NCBI RefSeq assembly: GCF_030656875.1
Contig: NZ_CP130943.1
Span: 1,302,001-1,366,000, forward strand
DNA: 64,000 nt
From: Prescottella sp. R16
GTDB lineage: Bacteria; Actinomycetota; Actinomycetes; Mycobacteriales; Mycobacteriaceae
Direction of reading: 5' to 3'
The first letter of the stretch is position 1; each line of letters starts with the position of its first letter. Below the pieces are notes generated by a model. It worked only from the letters and a program-made list of their open reading frames with translations, was not told where the DNA came from and searched no databases. A program made the translations under genes and the position numbers. Shown one piece after another: positions 35,697 to 44,371 of the stretch.

Positions 35697-36806
35697 TCAG
35701 TTCACTGCGTGCTTCGGTGATTCGTCGGCGCGCTTGCGCAGTCCGGTGACGGCGAGCAGCGCCACGGTGACCGCGAACCATCCCGCGAGCACCCACAGGC
35801 CGTGGCCCACACCGGTGCCGCCGAAGTAGACGATCGAGCGGACGGCGTCCACCGCACCCGAGCCGATCCAGAAGTGGCTCAACGCCGACCAGAAACCGGG
35901 CAGGAAATCGGCGGGGAACGCGCCGCCCGCACTCGGGAAGTTGACGAAGATCATCAGCGTCATCACGACCATGATCGCAGCCTGACCGAACAGCCGGTTG
36001 ACCAGGATGCTCACCAACCCGACGATGAACGTGTAGGCGACGACGACCGCCAGCATGCCCAGGTTCGCGAGGAACGAGGCCTCGTAGAAGCCGATGAAGA
36101 TCGCCGAGACCAGATACGACACGAGGACACCGACGACGGACATCGTGCCCAGGACCGCGAGCTGCAAGCGGGTGCGCATGCGCGGCGCGACCTGGGCGAG
36201 CACGGTGATCGTCAGGTAGCCGACGATCGTGCACACCATCACCAGGTAGAACAGCCCGGTTCCCGTGGGGTCGTCGGCGGCCAGGGGAGCGTGGTCGAGG
36301 ACGTTCAGTTCCACGCCCTGCGCGGCGGCCAGCGGCTGCGCCAGGCCCTCGACGGCCTGCACCCGCATCGCTCCTTCGGCGGACGCGATGTGCAGGTTCA
36401 TCGGCGCGCCCAGCTCGAGGACTCCGGCGACCTCCCGGTTCTGCAGACGGTCGAGCGCGGCGGCCGTGTCCGTCGTGGCTTCGAGGTCGAACTTGTCGCC
36501 GACCGAGGGGGCCAGCCGGTCCACGAGTGCGGTGGTGGCCGCGTCGGGGCCTGCCACGACGACCTCGACGTGACGCGGCGTCGGATCGTGGAATGCGCTC
36601 ACGTAGCAGAGCGCGAACATCACCGCGAAGAACAGCGGGAACACCATCGACTGGACGACGACGCGCCACGGGGTGCGGGCGGAGCCGGTCGGGGCGGCGG
36701 GGGCGTCGTGTTCGGAGTGGAGGACCGGCGCGACCGCGTCGGTGTCGGCCGCGATGGCCTGGGTCCATTCCTGCTGCTGTTGGTCGTGGCGGCTGGGCAT
36801 GCGCAT
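35697..36806 (-). CDS. DUF3533/YhgE-like membrane protein
   Basis: 369 residues from ATG 36806. A cytosolic N-terminus with Gln-rich MRMPSRHDQQQQEW is followed by one helix (SMVFPLFFAVMFALCYVSAF), a large extracytoplasmic domain of about 140 residues, then five helices, with NFPSAGGAFPADFLPGFW between the late helices as in DUF3533/ABC-2-type proteins. These are often drug- or stress-inducible efflux-related permeases controlled by TetR proteins. It is divergent from a TetR gene and the shared promoter holds three operator copies, so TetR repression is very likely. No ATPase is adjacent. Confidence 0.8.
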   Translation of the reverse strand: MRMPSRHDQQQQEWTQAIAADTDAVAPVLHSEHDAPAAPTGSARTPWRVVVQSMVFPLFFAVMFALCYVSAFHDPTPRHVEVVVAGPDAATTALVDRLAPSVGDKFDLEATTDTAAALDRLQNREVAGVLELGAPMNLHIASAEGAMRVQAVEGLAQPLAAAQGVELNVLDHAPLAADDPTGTGLFYLVMVCTIVGYLTITVLAQVAPRMRTRLQLAVLGTMSVVGVLVSYLVSAIFIGFYEASFLANLGMLAVVVAYTFIVGLVSILVNRLFGQAAIMVVMTLMIFVNFPSAGGAFPADFLPGFWSALSHFWIGSGAVDAVRSIVYFGGTGVGHGLWVLAGWFAVTVALLAVTGLRKRADESPKHAVN

Positions 36807-36829
36807 CGGCCTTTCTGAATCGTCGATCT

Positions 36830-36891
36830 GTCAACAGCGTTGACGGACGGCAAGTCAACAGTGTTGACAAAGGTTTGTCAACACTGTTGAC
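36830..36891. promoter_or_regulatory. Three tandem TetR operators
   Basis: Fifteen-base palindromes GTCAACAGCGTTGAC (36830-36844), GTCAACAGTGTTGAC (36854-36868) and GTCAACACTGTTGAC (36877-36891) are spaced 24 and 23 bases start to start, about two helix turns. They fill the divergent promoter region. Confidence 0.88.
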
Positions 36892-36952
36892 GTAGGCTGT
36901 GGGGCACAGTTGGCGGCGATCCGTACGAGCGAGCGACAACGAAGGAAGAGAT

Positions 36953-37537
36953 ATGTCGGCCGAGACCTCCGAGCACGGTGTCCGCGCGGGCACCGCCCAC
37001 AATCGCGAAGCCGTGCAGGCCGCTGCCGCGGAACTGTTCGCCGAACAGGGCTTCGCCGGCACCGGCGTCCGGGACATCGCGCGGCGGGCCGGCGTCGACC
37101 CGGCGCTCGTCATCCGCTACTTCGGTTCCAAGGAGAAGCTGTTCGTCCGCACCATGACCATGTCGGATGCGTTCGTCGAGGTCGTGCAGGGTCCGCTCGA
37201 CGATCTGGGCCGGGAACTGGTCGATTTCGTGGTCCGCCGCACCCGCCGTCGGCAGATCCACCCGCCGAGCGCGATCTACGCGGCGCTCGTGCGTGCATCC
37301 GACCGTCCCGCCGTGCGCGAGCACCTGCAGGAGGCGATCGAACAGATGATCATCGAGCCGCTCGTTCCGCGACTCGCGGGCGACGACGCCGGCCTGCGCG
37401 CACACCTGCTGGCGGCGCAGCTGTCCGGTCTGATGACGGCCCTGTACGTCGTGGAGAGCCCGTGGCTGCTCGACGCCCCCATCGACGGGATCGTCGAACG
37501 GTACGGGGCCGCACTGCAGGTCCTCGTCGACAGCTGA
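36953..37537 (+). CDS. TetR-family regulator
   Basis: 194 residues from ATG 36953 with GAAGGAAGAG directly upstream. The N-terminal helix-turn-helix reads AAELFAEQGFAGTGVRDIAR and RAGVDPALVIRYFGSKEKLF, a textbook TetR domain, and the C-terminal ligand domain is unassigned. The three palindromes just upstream are almost surely its binding sites, giving autoregulation and control of the divergent membrane protein. The FAD oxidoreductase 97 bases downstream may share the transcript. The inducer is unknown. Confidence 0.93.
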   Translation: MSAETSEHGVRAGTAHNREAVQAAAAELFAEQGFAGTGVRDIARRAGVDPALVIRYFGSKEKLFVRTMTMSDAFVEVVQGPLDDLGRELVDFVVRRTRRRQIHPPSAIYAALVRASDRPAVREHLQEAIEQMIIEPLVPRLAGDDAGLRAHLLAAQLSGLMTALYVVESPWLLDAPIDGIVERYGAALQVLVDS

Positions 37538-37634
37538 CGAGTCTCCCGGTGGACGGAACATCCGCTGCGTCCACCGCGCCGACGGCATCAGGATGACGTG
37601 GATCACATTCACGGAGTCGGCGAGAGGAACGAAC

Positions 37635-39107
37635 ATGGGCGTTGCAGGGTTCGACGAGGAATTCGATGTCGTCGTGGTGGGCTCCGGGGCCGCCGGGTCC
37701 GCGGCCGCACTCGCCGCGCAGCGGGCCGGTGCCGCCGTTCTCGTCGTGGAGAAGTGCGACGAGGACGTCGCGGGCGGCAACACCCGGGTCTCCGGCGGCG
37801 GCTGGTGGGTCAACGCCGACCCGCAGCGGGCCCGGACCTTCCTGCGCTCGCTGTGCGGCCCGTTCCCGCTGCCCGACGATGTCGTCGACGCCTGGGCGGA
37901 CGAGACCGCCGCGAACTCGCAGTGGATGAAGGAACTCGGCGCCGACGTCGCACTGAGCGCCGAGTACCACACCGAACCCGAATATCTGGGGGAGGAGGGC
38001 AGCGACTGCTACGCCGGGATGGACGCGATCGGCGGGCGGCTCGGCAACTCGCTGCTCTTCGACTTCCTGCGAAAGGCAGTGGCCGAGAGCGGGATCGAGA
38101 TCCGCTACGCCACCCCGGCCGGTGAACTGATCACGGACGACGGCATCGTGACGGGCGTCGTCGTGGGCAGTGGGTCCGGCAGTCGGCGGATCGCGGCCCG
38201 CGGCGGCGTGGTGCTCGCCACCGGCGGTTTCGCCGGAAATCCGCAGATGGTGCACGACTACCTCCGGGTCCACGATCACGTGCTGTGGGGGTCCCCGGCG
38301 TCCACCGGCGACGGACACCACCTCGCGCAGTCGGTGGGTGCGGACCTGTGGCACATGGACAACATGGCCACCATCACCGGTGTCCGCGGCGACGACGGCA
38401 GCGGCCACTACCTCGCGCTGTGGGGTGCACACAACTACCTGTTCGTCTCCGAGGAGGGTCGCCGCTTCGTCGACGAGTCGGCCGTGGCCTACCCCAACCA
38501 CGGGCACATCCGGCGCGACGGAGCCTGGGAACTGTTCCCGCTGCGCCCGTTCCGGCTCGTCTTCGACGAGCGGATGCGGACCGCCGGGCCGCTCAGCCCT
38601 ACCGCCGACGTGCTCCCGGTCGGCTGGAACCTGCTGATGAACGGCTCCCGCTGGAGCGCGGACAACAGCGCCGAGATCGACAGGGGCTGGATCCGGCGGG
38701 CGGAGTCGATCGCCGAGCTCGCGCAGATCATGGACATCGACCCGGCGACGCTGGAACGCACCGTCACGCTCTACAACGAGGCGTGCGCCGCGGGCCGCGA
38801 CGACCACTTCGGCCGCAACCCCGACATGCTCGGCGCGGTGTCCGAGGCGCCGTTCTACGTCCTCGACGTGGTGCCCCTGCTGGGGTGGAGCAACGGCGGC
38901 CCGCGCCGGGACGGGCGCTCGCGTGTCCTGGACACCCGGGGCGAGGCGATCGACGGCCTGTACGCCGCCGGCGAGGTGAGCTCGACCTACAGTTGGTGCA
39001 AGGACGGCGGATTCCACATCGCCGATGCGCTCGCGTTCGGTCGGGTCGCCGGTCGGGACGCGGCCGCACGGGCCACCGGTGTCGAGCCCGGCGGTGCCAG
39101 CCGATAG
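37635..39107 (+). CDS. FAD-dependent oxidoreductase, fumarate reductase/KstD superfamily
   Basis: 490 residues from ATG 37635. The FAD motif is VVVVGSGAAGSAAALAAQRA with VEKCDEDVAGGNTRVSGGG, and the C-terminal GLYAAGEVSSTYSWCKDGG closes the flavin site. It resembles tricarballylate dehydrogenase (TcuA)-like and 3-ketosteroid dehydrogenase-like members of the flavoprotein subunit superfamily. Only about 25% of positions look alike to the Rv0785-like protein at 21.5 kb by eye. It follows the TetR gene on the same strand. The substrate is not determined. Confidence 0.85.
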   Translation: MGVAGFDEEFDVVVVGSGAAGSAAALAAQRAGAAVLVVEKCDEDVAGGNTRVSGGGWWVNADPQRARTFLRSLCGPFPLPDDVVDAWADETAANSQWMKELGADVALSAEYHTEPEYLGEEGSDCYAGMDAIGGRLGNSLLFDFLRKAVAESGIEIRYATPAGELITDDGIVTGVVVGSGSGSRRIAARGGVVLATGGFAGNPQMVHDYLRVHDHVLWGSPASTGDGHHLAQSVGADLWHMDNMATITGVRGDDGSGHYLALWGAHNYLFVSEEGRRFVDESAVAYPNHGHIRRDGAWELFPLRPFRLVFDERMRTAGPLSPTADVLPVGWNLLMNGSRWSADNSAEIDRGWIRRAESIAELAQIMDIDPATLERTVTLYNEACAAGRDDHFGRNPDMLGAVSEAPFYVLDVVPLLGWSNGGPRRDGRSRVLDTRGEAIDGLYAAGEVSSTYSWCKDGGFHIADALAFGRVAGRDAAARATGVEPGGASR

Positions 39108-39153
39108 CATCCACGTCGGCCGACCGACAGTGTGATGGGAGCGGGTGTAGCAG

Positions 39154-40101
39154 GTGCAGGAGTCTCAGCGTGGGGACGACGCCGGTCCGGCCGGTGCGCT
39201 CGCCCAGCTCCCTCCCTACACGGATTTGCTGTGGCCGACGCTGCAGGCGCTCATCGCACTCGGGGGGTCGGCGTCCAACAACGAACTCGACGGCGCCGTC
39301 GTCGAACGGGAGGGCTGGTCGCCGGCCGTGCAGGCGATCCTGCACGGAGCCGGCCCCGGAACCGAGGTCGAGTATCGATTGGCTTGGGCCCGAACATATC
39401 TCAAGGGCATGGGGCTGATCGAGAACAGTCGCCGGGCGGTGTGGGCCGTCACGAAGACGGGGCGTGAGGTCACCGAGCGCGAGATCCGCCCCCTGCTCGT
39501 GGCGTTCACCGCCGACAAGCGTCGGCAGCGTCTCGAACGCAAGGCCGATGTTCCTGACCCGCAGTCGGTTCCGCTTCCCGACGACGGCGTGCCCGCGGTC
39601 GAGCCGTACGACGAGGGCATCGTCGACCCGGACTGGAAGACCGATCTGATCGAGTCGATCCTGCGCATGTCGCCCGGCGGTTTCGAACGACTGATCCAGC
39701 GACTGCTGCGCGAGGCCGGATTCTCCACCGCCACGATCACCGGCCGCGGTGTCGACGGCGGTGTCGACGGCATCGGCATGTGCCAGATCTCGCTGCTGAG
39801 CTTCCCGGTCGCGTTCGCGTGCAAGCGGATCAACGGCAGTGTCGGCGTCGGCGCGGTACGGGACCTGCGCGGAGCCATGGCCGGCCGCGGCGAGAAGGGG
39901 CTGCTCATCACCACCGGCACGTTCACGAGCGAGGCCCGCGCCGAATCCCGCCGCGACGGTGCACCCCCCGTCGACCTCATCGACGGGGAGCGCCTGTGTG
40001 GACTCCTCAAGGAACACGCCCTCGGCGTACGCACCACGACCCGTGTCGTCGAGGACGTCACCGTGCAGCCGGATTTCTTCACCGGACTCGAATCGTCCTG
40101 A
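39154..40101 (+). CDS. Mrr-type restriction endonuclease
   Basis: 315 residues from GTG 39154. The N-terminal winged helix (about 20-120) contains TDLLWPTLQALIALGGSASN and RRAVWAVTKTGREVTEREI. The C-terminal nuclease starts FERLIQRLLREAGF and carries GVDGGVDGIGM, then FACKRI, where Asp and Lys fit the D-(E/Q)-x-K core of the Mrr_cat domain; the usual Gln before Lys is Cys-bearing here (ACK). Mrr proteins cut methylated DNA as type IV enzymes. No methyltransferase is adjacent, which fits a stand-alone modification-dependent enzyme. Confidence 0.88.
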   Translation: MQESQRGDDAGPAGALAQLPPYTDLLWPTLQALIALGGSASNNELDGAVVEREGWSPAVQAILHGAGPGTEVEYRLAWARTYLKGMGLIENSRRAVWAVTKTGREVTEREIRPLLVAFTADKRRQRLERKADVPDPQSVPLPDDGVPAVEPYDEGIVDPDWKTDLIESILRMSPGGFERLIQRLLREAGFSTATITGRGVDGGVDGIGMCQISLLSFPVAFACKRINGSVGVGAVRDLRGAMAGRGEKGLLITTGTFTSEARAESRRDGAPPVDLIDGERLCGLLKEHALGVRTTTRVVEDVTVQPDFFTGLESS

Positions 40102-40242
40102 TCGTCCACGTCACCGATGTGGCTGACGAAACCCGAGCCGCTGTGGTGGAATAGGCGTCGAATCGAACAGGGCCCGAACCGAATCGGTGCGGGCGGCCCA
40201 GTCAGTCGATACCGGACGCTGCCGGTGATGTGAGGTGCTCAG

Positions 40243-40977
40243 GTGCAGGTTTCCAGACGAGGATTGTTCCGAATCGCCGCCGCAGGCACCGCCGCTGCGG
40301 GTCTGGCCGCCGTCACCGGACCGTCGATCGCGAACGCCGGCCCGGCCACTCTCGTCGACTTCTCGGCCGGGGTGCCGTCGCCGCTGTCGATCCGTGCCGC
40401 CGGGCACGTCGGCGCCATCCGATACGTCTCCGACCGTCGCCCCGACGCCGCATGGATGTTGGGCAAGCCGATGCAGTTCACGGAGGCCGCCGCGATGGCC
40501 GCGACCGGGCTGCAGATCGTGTCGTGCTACCAGCTCGGCAAGGGCGAGACGTCGGACTGGCGGGGCGGATACGACGCCGGTATCCGGCACGCCCGCCGCG
40601 GACTCGAACTGCACCGCGCCGCCGGTGGTCCCGACAACTGCCCCATCTATGCGTCCATCGACGACAATCCGTCGGGCTGGGAGCTGAACAATCTGATCAC
40701 CCCGTACCTGCGCGGGTGGGAGGACGTGATCGGACACGCGAACGTCGGTGTCTACGGCAACTCGCCGACCATCGACCACTGTCTGCGGACCGGCGTCGGA
40801 TCCTGGTTCTGGCAGCACAATTGGGGCACCCCCGCCGGGTACGTACACCCGGCCGCGCACCTGCACCAGTTCGAGATCGACAAGCGCACGATCGACGGTA
40901 TCGGCGTCGACGTCAACTCGATCCTGAAGCCGAACTACGGCCAGTGGTCGACGAGCAGACCATTCTTCCTGTCCTGA
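40243..40977 (+). CDS. Exported DUF1906 glycoside hydrolase-like protein
   Basis: 244 residues from GTG 40243. The N-terminus SRRGLFRIAAAGTAAAGLAA is a twin-arginine signal with cleavage near ANAG. The mature part, TLVDFSAGVPSPLSIRAAG, then IYASIDDNPSGWELNN and GVYGNSPTIDHCL, is the DUF1906 (Rv2525c-like) TIM-barrel domain related to GH25 hydrolases. The M. tuberculosis homolog Rv2525c is also Tat-exported and linked to cell-wall effects. It is likely a peptidoglycan- or arabinogalactan-active enzyme, unproven. Confidence 0.88.
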   Translation: MQVSRRGLFRIAAAGTAAAGLAAVTGPSIANAGPATLVDFSAGVPSPLSIRAAGHVGAIRYVSDRRPDAAWMLGKPMQFTEAAAMAATGLQIVSCYQLGKGETSDWRGGYDAGIRHARRGLELHRAAGGPDNCPIYASIDDNPSGWELNNLITPYLRGWEDVIGHANVGVYGNSPTIDHCLRTGVGSWFWQHNWGTPAGYVHPAAHLHQFEIDKRTIDGIGVDVNSILKPNYGQWSTSRPFFLS

Positions 40978-41005
40978 CCGGGAAACGTAAAGCTAAGGTA
41001 AGGGC

Positions 41006-41368
41006 ATGTCTGTCGTCTACAACATCCTCGTCGCCGTCCACCTGCTCGGCATGGCCGCGATCGTCGGTGGCTACCTCGCCGTCCTGAAGGCTCCCCGGAT
41101 CAGCGAGGTGATGGTGTGGGGCGCCCGCATCCAGCTGCTGTCCGGTCTGATCATCGTCGGACTCGGTGAAGCCGTCGATTCGCTGGGCAAGGACTACGAC
41201 CACGCCAAGATCGGCGTCAAGCTGCTCATCAGCCTCGTGATCGTCGCGGTCGCCGAGATCGGTCGGGCCCGGCAGAAGCGCGGCGAAGCCAACCCCAACT
41301 TCGCGCACATTGTCGGCGGCCTCGCGATCGTCAACGCACTGATCGCGGTGCTCTGGACCAGCTACTGA
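41006..41368 (+). CDS. Small integral membrane protein
   Basis: 120 residues from ATG 41006. Four membrane segments: NILVAVHLLGMAAIVGGYLA, IQLLSGLIIVGLGEAV, KLLISLVIVAVAEIG and GGLAIVNALIAVLW. The two His residues in the first and third parts are positioned as in some heme-binding or CopD-like small membrane proteins, but no family was named with confidence. It ends 20 bases before a strong bidirectional terminator. Confidence 0.78.
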   Translation: MSVVYNILVAVHLLGMAAIVGGYLAVLKAPRISEVMVWGARIQLLSGLIIVGLGEAVDSLGKDYDHAKIGVKLLISLVIVAVAEIGRARQKRGEANPNFAHIVGGLAIVNALIAVLWTSY

Positions 41369-41387
41369 CGATCCGACGAACTGGAAC

Positions 41388-41413
41388 GGGCGCCCTCCAC
41401 CAGGAGGGCGCCC
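41388..41413. terminator. Bidirectional terminator
   Basis: 11-bp perfect arms GGGCGCCCTCC and GGAGGGCGCCC around a four-base loop lie between the convergent membrane-protein and SnoaL-like genes. Confidence 0.82.
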
Positions 41414-41432
41414 GTCGTCGTTTCTTCCCGCG

Positions 41433-41933
41433 TCAGCCCGGGAGGTTCGCCATCTTCGCCATCCACGCCCGTGCATCGTCGGGCAGATTCCCGGACGCGT
41501 CGGCGTGCGTGCACCACTTCTTCGCCATCGACAGGAAGTTCATCGGGTTGTAGGCGTCCTCCTCGTGCGACCACAGATTGTCGCCCGCATAGTGGAGGAT
41601 CGTGATGTTCGCGGCACCGTGTTCGGTGCCGTCCCCGGGATCCTCCATCGGATTCTGTACCTCGCACACCACCCAGCCGCGTTCCTCGTCGATCACGTAC
41701 CAGGAGACCGGGAATTCCGGCATCCGGTTGCCGGGGAACGCCGTCATCGTGCGCGTCACCCAGCGCCGGATCGCCTCGCGCCCCGAGAACTGGCCGAACG
41801 CGTGCTCGTTGTAGGTGGCGTCCTCGGTGAACTGGTCGGCGAAGACGTTCCAGTCGCCGGTCTGCGTCGCCTGTACCACGGTCTTCTGGTAGTTCTCGAA
41901 GGCGGCCTCGAGTTCGTCGCGGGTCCACGCCAT
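41433..41933 (-). CDS. SnoaL/NTF2-like protein
   Basis: 166 residues. The N-terminal half, FENYQKTVVQATQTGDWNVF and FSGREAIRRWVTRTMTAFPG, and the strand WVVCEVQNPMEDPG outline the NTF2-like cone fold used by SnoaL cyclases, steroid isomerase-like proteins and hydratases. A KstR-like box lies 72 bases upstream of the ATG at 41933, so it is probably part of the steroid regulon, possibly as a ring-acting isomerase or hydratase. Catalytic residues cannot be assigned by eye. Confidence 0.82.
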   Translation of the reverse strand: MAWTRDELEAAFENYQKTVVQATQTGDWNVFADQFTEDATYNEHAFGQFSGREAIRRWVTRTMTAFPGNRMPEFPVSWYVIDEERGWVVCEVQNPMEDPGDGTEHGAANITILHYAGDNLWSHEEDAYNPMNFLSMAKKWCTHADASGNLPDDARAWMAKMANLPG

Positions 41934-42004
41934 CCCTGCGCTCCTCCTGCTCGGTTGCGGATGCCCCGCCTCGCGGGCGGGACTCCTGCAACCTAACCCA
42001 CGAA

Positions 42005-42018
42005 TGGAACACGTTTCA
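42005..42018. promoter_or_regulatory. KstR-like operator
   Basis: TGGAACACGTTTCA matches TnnAACnnGTTnnA at every fixed base. It precedes the SnoaL-like gene on the minus strand and lies about 95 bases before the tiny plus-strand ORF. Confidence 0.65.
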
Positions 42019-42112
42019 GTTGTTCGCAGAAAACGGATGAACCGGTCACCGGTGAAACGTTGTGGGGTCGCCCGTCGATAACTCCGAAAAGCGCCTACGA
42101 CCTGGAGGTCCC

Positions 42113-42220
42113 GTGGAATTCCTCATCAACCTGCTGTACTCGATCGCCGGCAACCTGTACATCGGTTCCTCGGACGCCCTGGGCGGCGGGTCGTCCTCCG
42201 CGGATCAGCAGACCGCCTGA
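42113..42220 (+). CDS. Tiny peptide, 35 aa (PorA/PorH-like?)
   Basis: GTG 42113 follows GGAGG at four bases. The peptide begins VEFLINLLYSIAGNLYIGSS and ends in a Ser/Gly-rich, then Gln-rich tail. It has a hydrophobic front half, no signal peptide and a GSS step shared with the tiny ORF at 7996. A long palindromic terminator follows eight bases after the stop, which supports it being a real transcription unit. Function is unknown; the resemblance to corynebacterial channel peptides is in size and composition only. Confidence 0.5.
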   Translation: MEFLINLLYSIAGNLYIGSSDALGGGSSSADQQTA

Positions 42221-42227
42221 TCGCCGT

Positions 42228-42269
42228 ACGTCGAAGGCCCGCACCGGATCCGGTGCGGGCCTTCGACGT
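42228..42269. terminator. Perfect 42-bp palindromic terminator
   Basis: Two 21-base arms meet at GGA/TCC with no spacer, starting ACGTCGAAGGCCCG. It lies between the tiny ORF (plus) and the MFS gene (minus) and should stop both transcripts. Confidence 0.8.
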
Positions 42270-42287
42270 CTCACGGGAGCGAGGCGA

Positions 42288-43727
42288 TCAGGAACGGGCG
42301 CGACGCTTCGGCGACGGGATCAGTGCCGCGAAGACCAGGGAGACCACCGCGGCGACGACCGCGATCACGAACGTCGCCCGGAACGCGTCCAGCGACGGGA
42401 TCGTGGCCGTACCGAGCGTCACCGTCATCCCGGCGAGCACGACGCTCACGACCGCCGCAGCCGTCGAGGTGCCGATCGAGCGCATCAGGGCGTTGAGTCC
42501 GTTGGCGGCCGCCGTCTCGGACAGCGGCACGGCCCCGATGATGAGGGCCGGCATCGCCGAGTAGCTCAACCCCACACCGGCGCCGATGATCATCGAACCG
42601 ATCATGATCTGCCACACCGTGGACGAGAAGAAGTACACGAACGTGTAGCCCGCAGCGACCACGACAGCGCCGACCATGAGGGTGAAACGCGGTCCGCGCC
42701 ACGCCGAGATCTTCGCCGACACCGGCGAGAGCGCCATCATCACCAGTCCGCCGGGGGCGAGGGTGAGACCGGTCGCGACCATCGACAGGCCCAGGCCGTA
42801 GCCGGTGGACTCGGGTGCCATCAGGAGTTGGGGGAGTGTCAGCGAGTTGCCGTACATGCTGAACCCGATGGCGATCGACGCCAGGTTCGTGAACAGTACG
42901 TGCGGCCGTGCCGACACCCGCAGGTCGACCAGTGGACGCGACGTGCGCAGCTGTAGCACGCCCCACGCGAGGAACACCACGGCGGACGCGGCCAGCAGTC
43001 CGAGTGTCAGGGGATCGCTCCAGCCCCACGTGCCGCCCTTCGTGATGGGAAGCAGCAGCAGGACGAGCGCGGCACTGAGACCGACAGCGCCGACGGCATC
43101 GAATCGGCCGGGGTTGCGTACCGGTGACTCGGGGATGACGCGCACCGCGATCACGGTGCACACCAGGCCGAGACCGGCCGCCATCCAGAACAGGACGTGC
43201 CAGTCCGCGACCTCGGCGACCGCCGCCGCGACGGGGAACCCGACCGCACCGCCGACACCGAGGGTCGCGCTCACGACGGCCATCGCCCCGGCGACCTTCT
43301 TCGGCTCGAGTTCGTCGCGCAGAATGCTGATGCCGAGCGGGATGACGCCGACCGCCGCGCCCTGCAGGGCGCGTCCGACGACGAGAGGAATCAACGAGTT
43401 CGCGAACGCGCACACCACGGAACCGACGACGACGAGCAGCAGGCTCGCGATCAGGATCCGCTTCTTGCCGTACATGTCGCCGAGCCGGCCACTGATCGGA
43501 GTGACCACCGCGGCCGCGAGCAGGGTGGCGGTGACGGCCCACGACGCGTCGGAAGGTGTGGTGGACAGCAGGTGGGGTAGTTCCGGGATGACCGGGACCA
43601 CGAGGGTCTGCATGAGCGCGACGACGATGCCGCACAACCCGAGTGTGGCGACGATGACCCTGCCGGAGCGGCGTTCGGTCGGCGGTGTCGCCCCGGGCGC
43701 GTCCGGCGACGCGACGGATGAGGTCAA
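42288..43727 (-). CDS. MFS drug efflux transporter (DHA2-like)
   Basis: 479 residues with about 14 membrane helices. Motif A reads GRLGDMYGKKRILIAS between helices 2 and 3, VVGRALQGAAVGVIPL follows, and PVSAKISAWRGPR is the second-half loop. Length and helix count fit the EmrB/QacA (DHA2) drug:H+ antiporter group. It is divergent from a MarR regulator with an operator between, so expression is probably induced by a toxic small molecule. Its stop is 18 bases from a bidirectional terminator. Confidence 0.92.
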   Translation of the reverse strand: MTSSVASPDAPGATPPTERRSGRVIVATLGLCGIVVALMQTLVVPVIPELPHLLSTTPSDASWAVTATLLAAAVVTPISGRLGDMYGKKRILIASLLLVVVGSVVCAFANSLIPLVVGRALQGAAVGVIPLGISILRDELEPKKVAGAMAVVSATLGVGGAVGFPVAAAVAEVADWHVLFWMAAGLGLVCTVIAVRVIPESPVRNPGRFDAVGAVGLSAALVLLLLPITKGGTWGWSDPLTLGLLAASAVVFLAWGVLQLRTSRPLVDLRVSARPHVLFTNLASIAIGFSMYGNSLTLPQLLMAPESTGYGLGLSMVATGLTLAPGGLVMMALSPVSAKISAWRGPRFTLMVGAVVVAAGYTFVYFFSSTVWQIMIGSMIIGAGVGLSYSAMPALIIGAVPLSETAAANGLNALMRSIGTSTAAAVVSVVLAGMTVTLGTATIPSLDAFRATFVIAVVAAVVSLVFAALIPSPKRRARS

Positions 43728-43793
43728 AGGAACTCCTCGAATTTCACGAAAGAAGAAAAATCGGCAATGTAAGGGTGTGCACGCTACATAGCA

Positions 43794-43808
43794 TGTGCAG
43801 TATGCACA
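43794..43808. promoter_or_regulatory. MarR-type operator TGTGCA-GTA-TGCACA
   Basis: 6-bp perfect arms with a three-base centre in the divergent region between the MFS and MarR genes. A partial TGTGCA repeats 18 bases to the left. Confidence 0.65.
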
Positions 43809-43885
43809 ATAGAGGGGTCCGCGCAGCGGTGCCCGACTGTTGGACGACGATCGTCGAGATCCACGGAGAAGAGAGGACGGATGTC

Positions 43886-44356
43886 GTGCCCGAAGACCCC
43901 CGTGTGACAGCGGACATCGAGTTCGAGCTGACCCTGATGTCGCGCTACCACACGATGTCGCGGCAACGCGGCGGCCAGAAACTCGAGCGGTCCGCCTACC
44001 TCATCCTGGGGCGGCTCGAACTCGAGCCGCCGATGAGCCTGAAGGAACTGTCCGAGGAGTTCCGGCTGGACATCTCGACCATCAACAGGCAGGTCGGGGC
44101 ATTGCAGCGCAACGGGTTCGTCGAACGACTCACCGACCCGGCCGGTGGTGTCGCCCGCAAGATCCGGCCGACGGCCGAAGGCCTCCGGCAACTGCACGAG
44201 GACCGCGAACTCAACCGGCACGGAGTCGGCAGCGTCCTCGACCGATGGTCGGACGCCGACATCCGGAACCTGCGCGACCTGCTCACCCGCTTCAACCGGG
44301 ACATCGAGCAGATCGAAGGACGACTCTGGCCGCGACCGGAGGAACGCGACGACTGA
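43886..44356 (+). CDS. MarR-family regulator
   Basis: 156 residues from GTG 43886, with AGAGGA nine bases upstream; ATGs at 43795 and 43802 fall inside the operator and are less likely. The winged helix contains SLKELSEEFRLDISTINRQV and ALQRNGFVERLTDPAGG, with VARKIRPTAEGLRQL as the wing. It should repress the divergent MFS gene and itself. The ligand is unknown. Confidence 0.9.
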   Translation: MPEDPRVTADIEFELTLMSRYHTMSRQRGGQKLERSAYLILGRLELEPPMSLKELSEEFRLDISTINRQVGALQRNGFVERLTDPAGGVARKIRPTAEGLRQLHEDRELNRHGVGSVLDRWSDADIRNLRDLLTRFNRDIEQIEGRLWPRPEERDD

Positions 44357-44371
44357 CGGCGGTCGGTGTGT

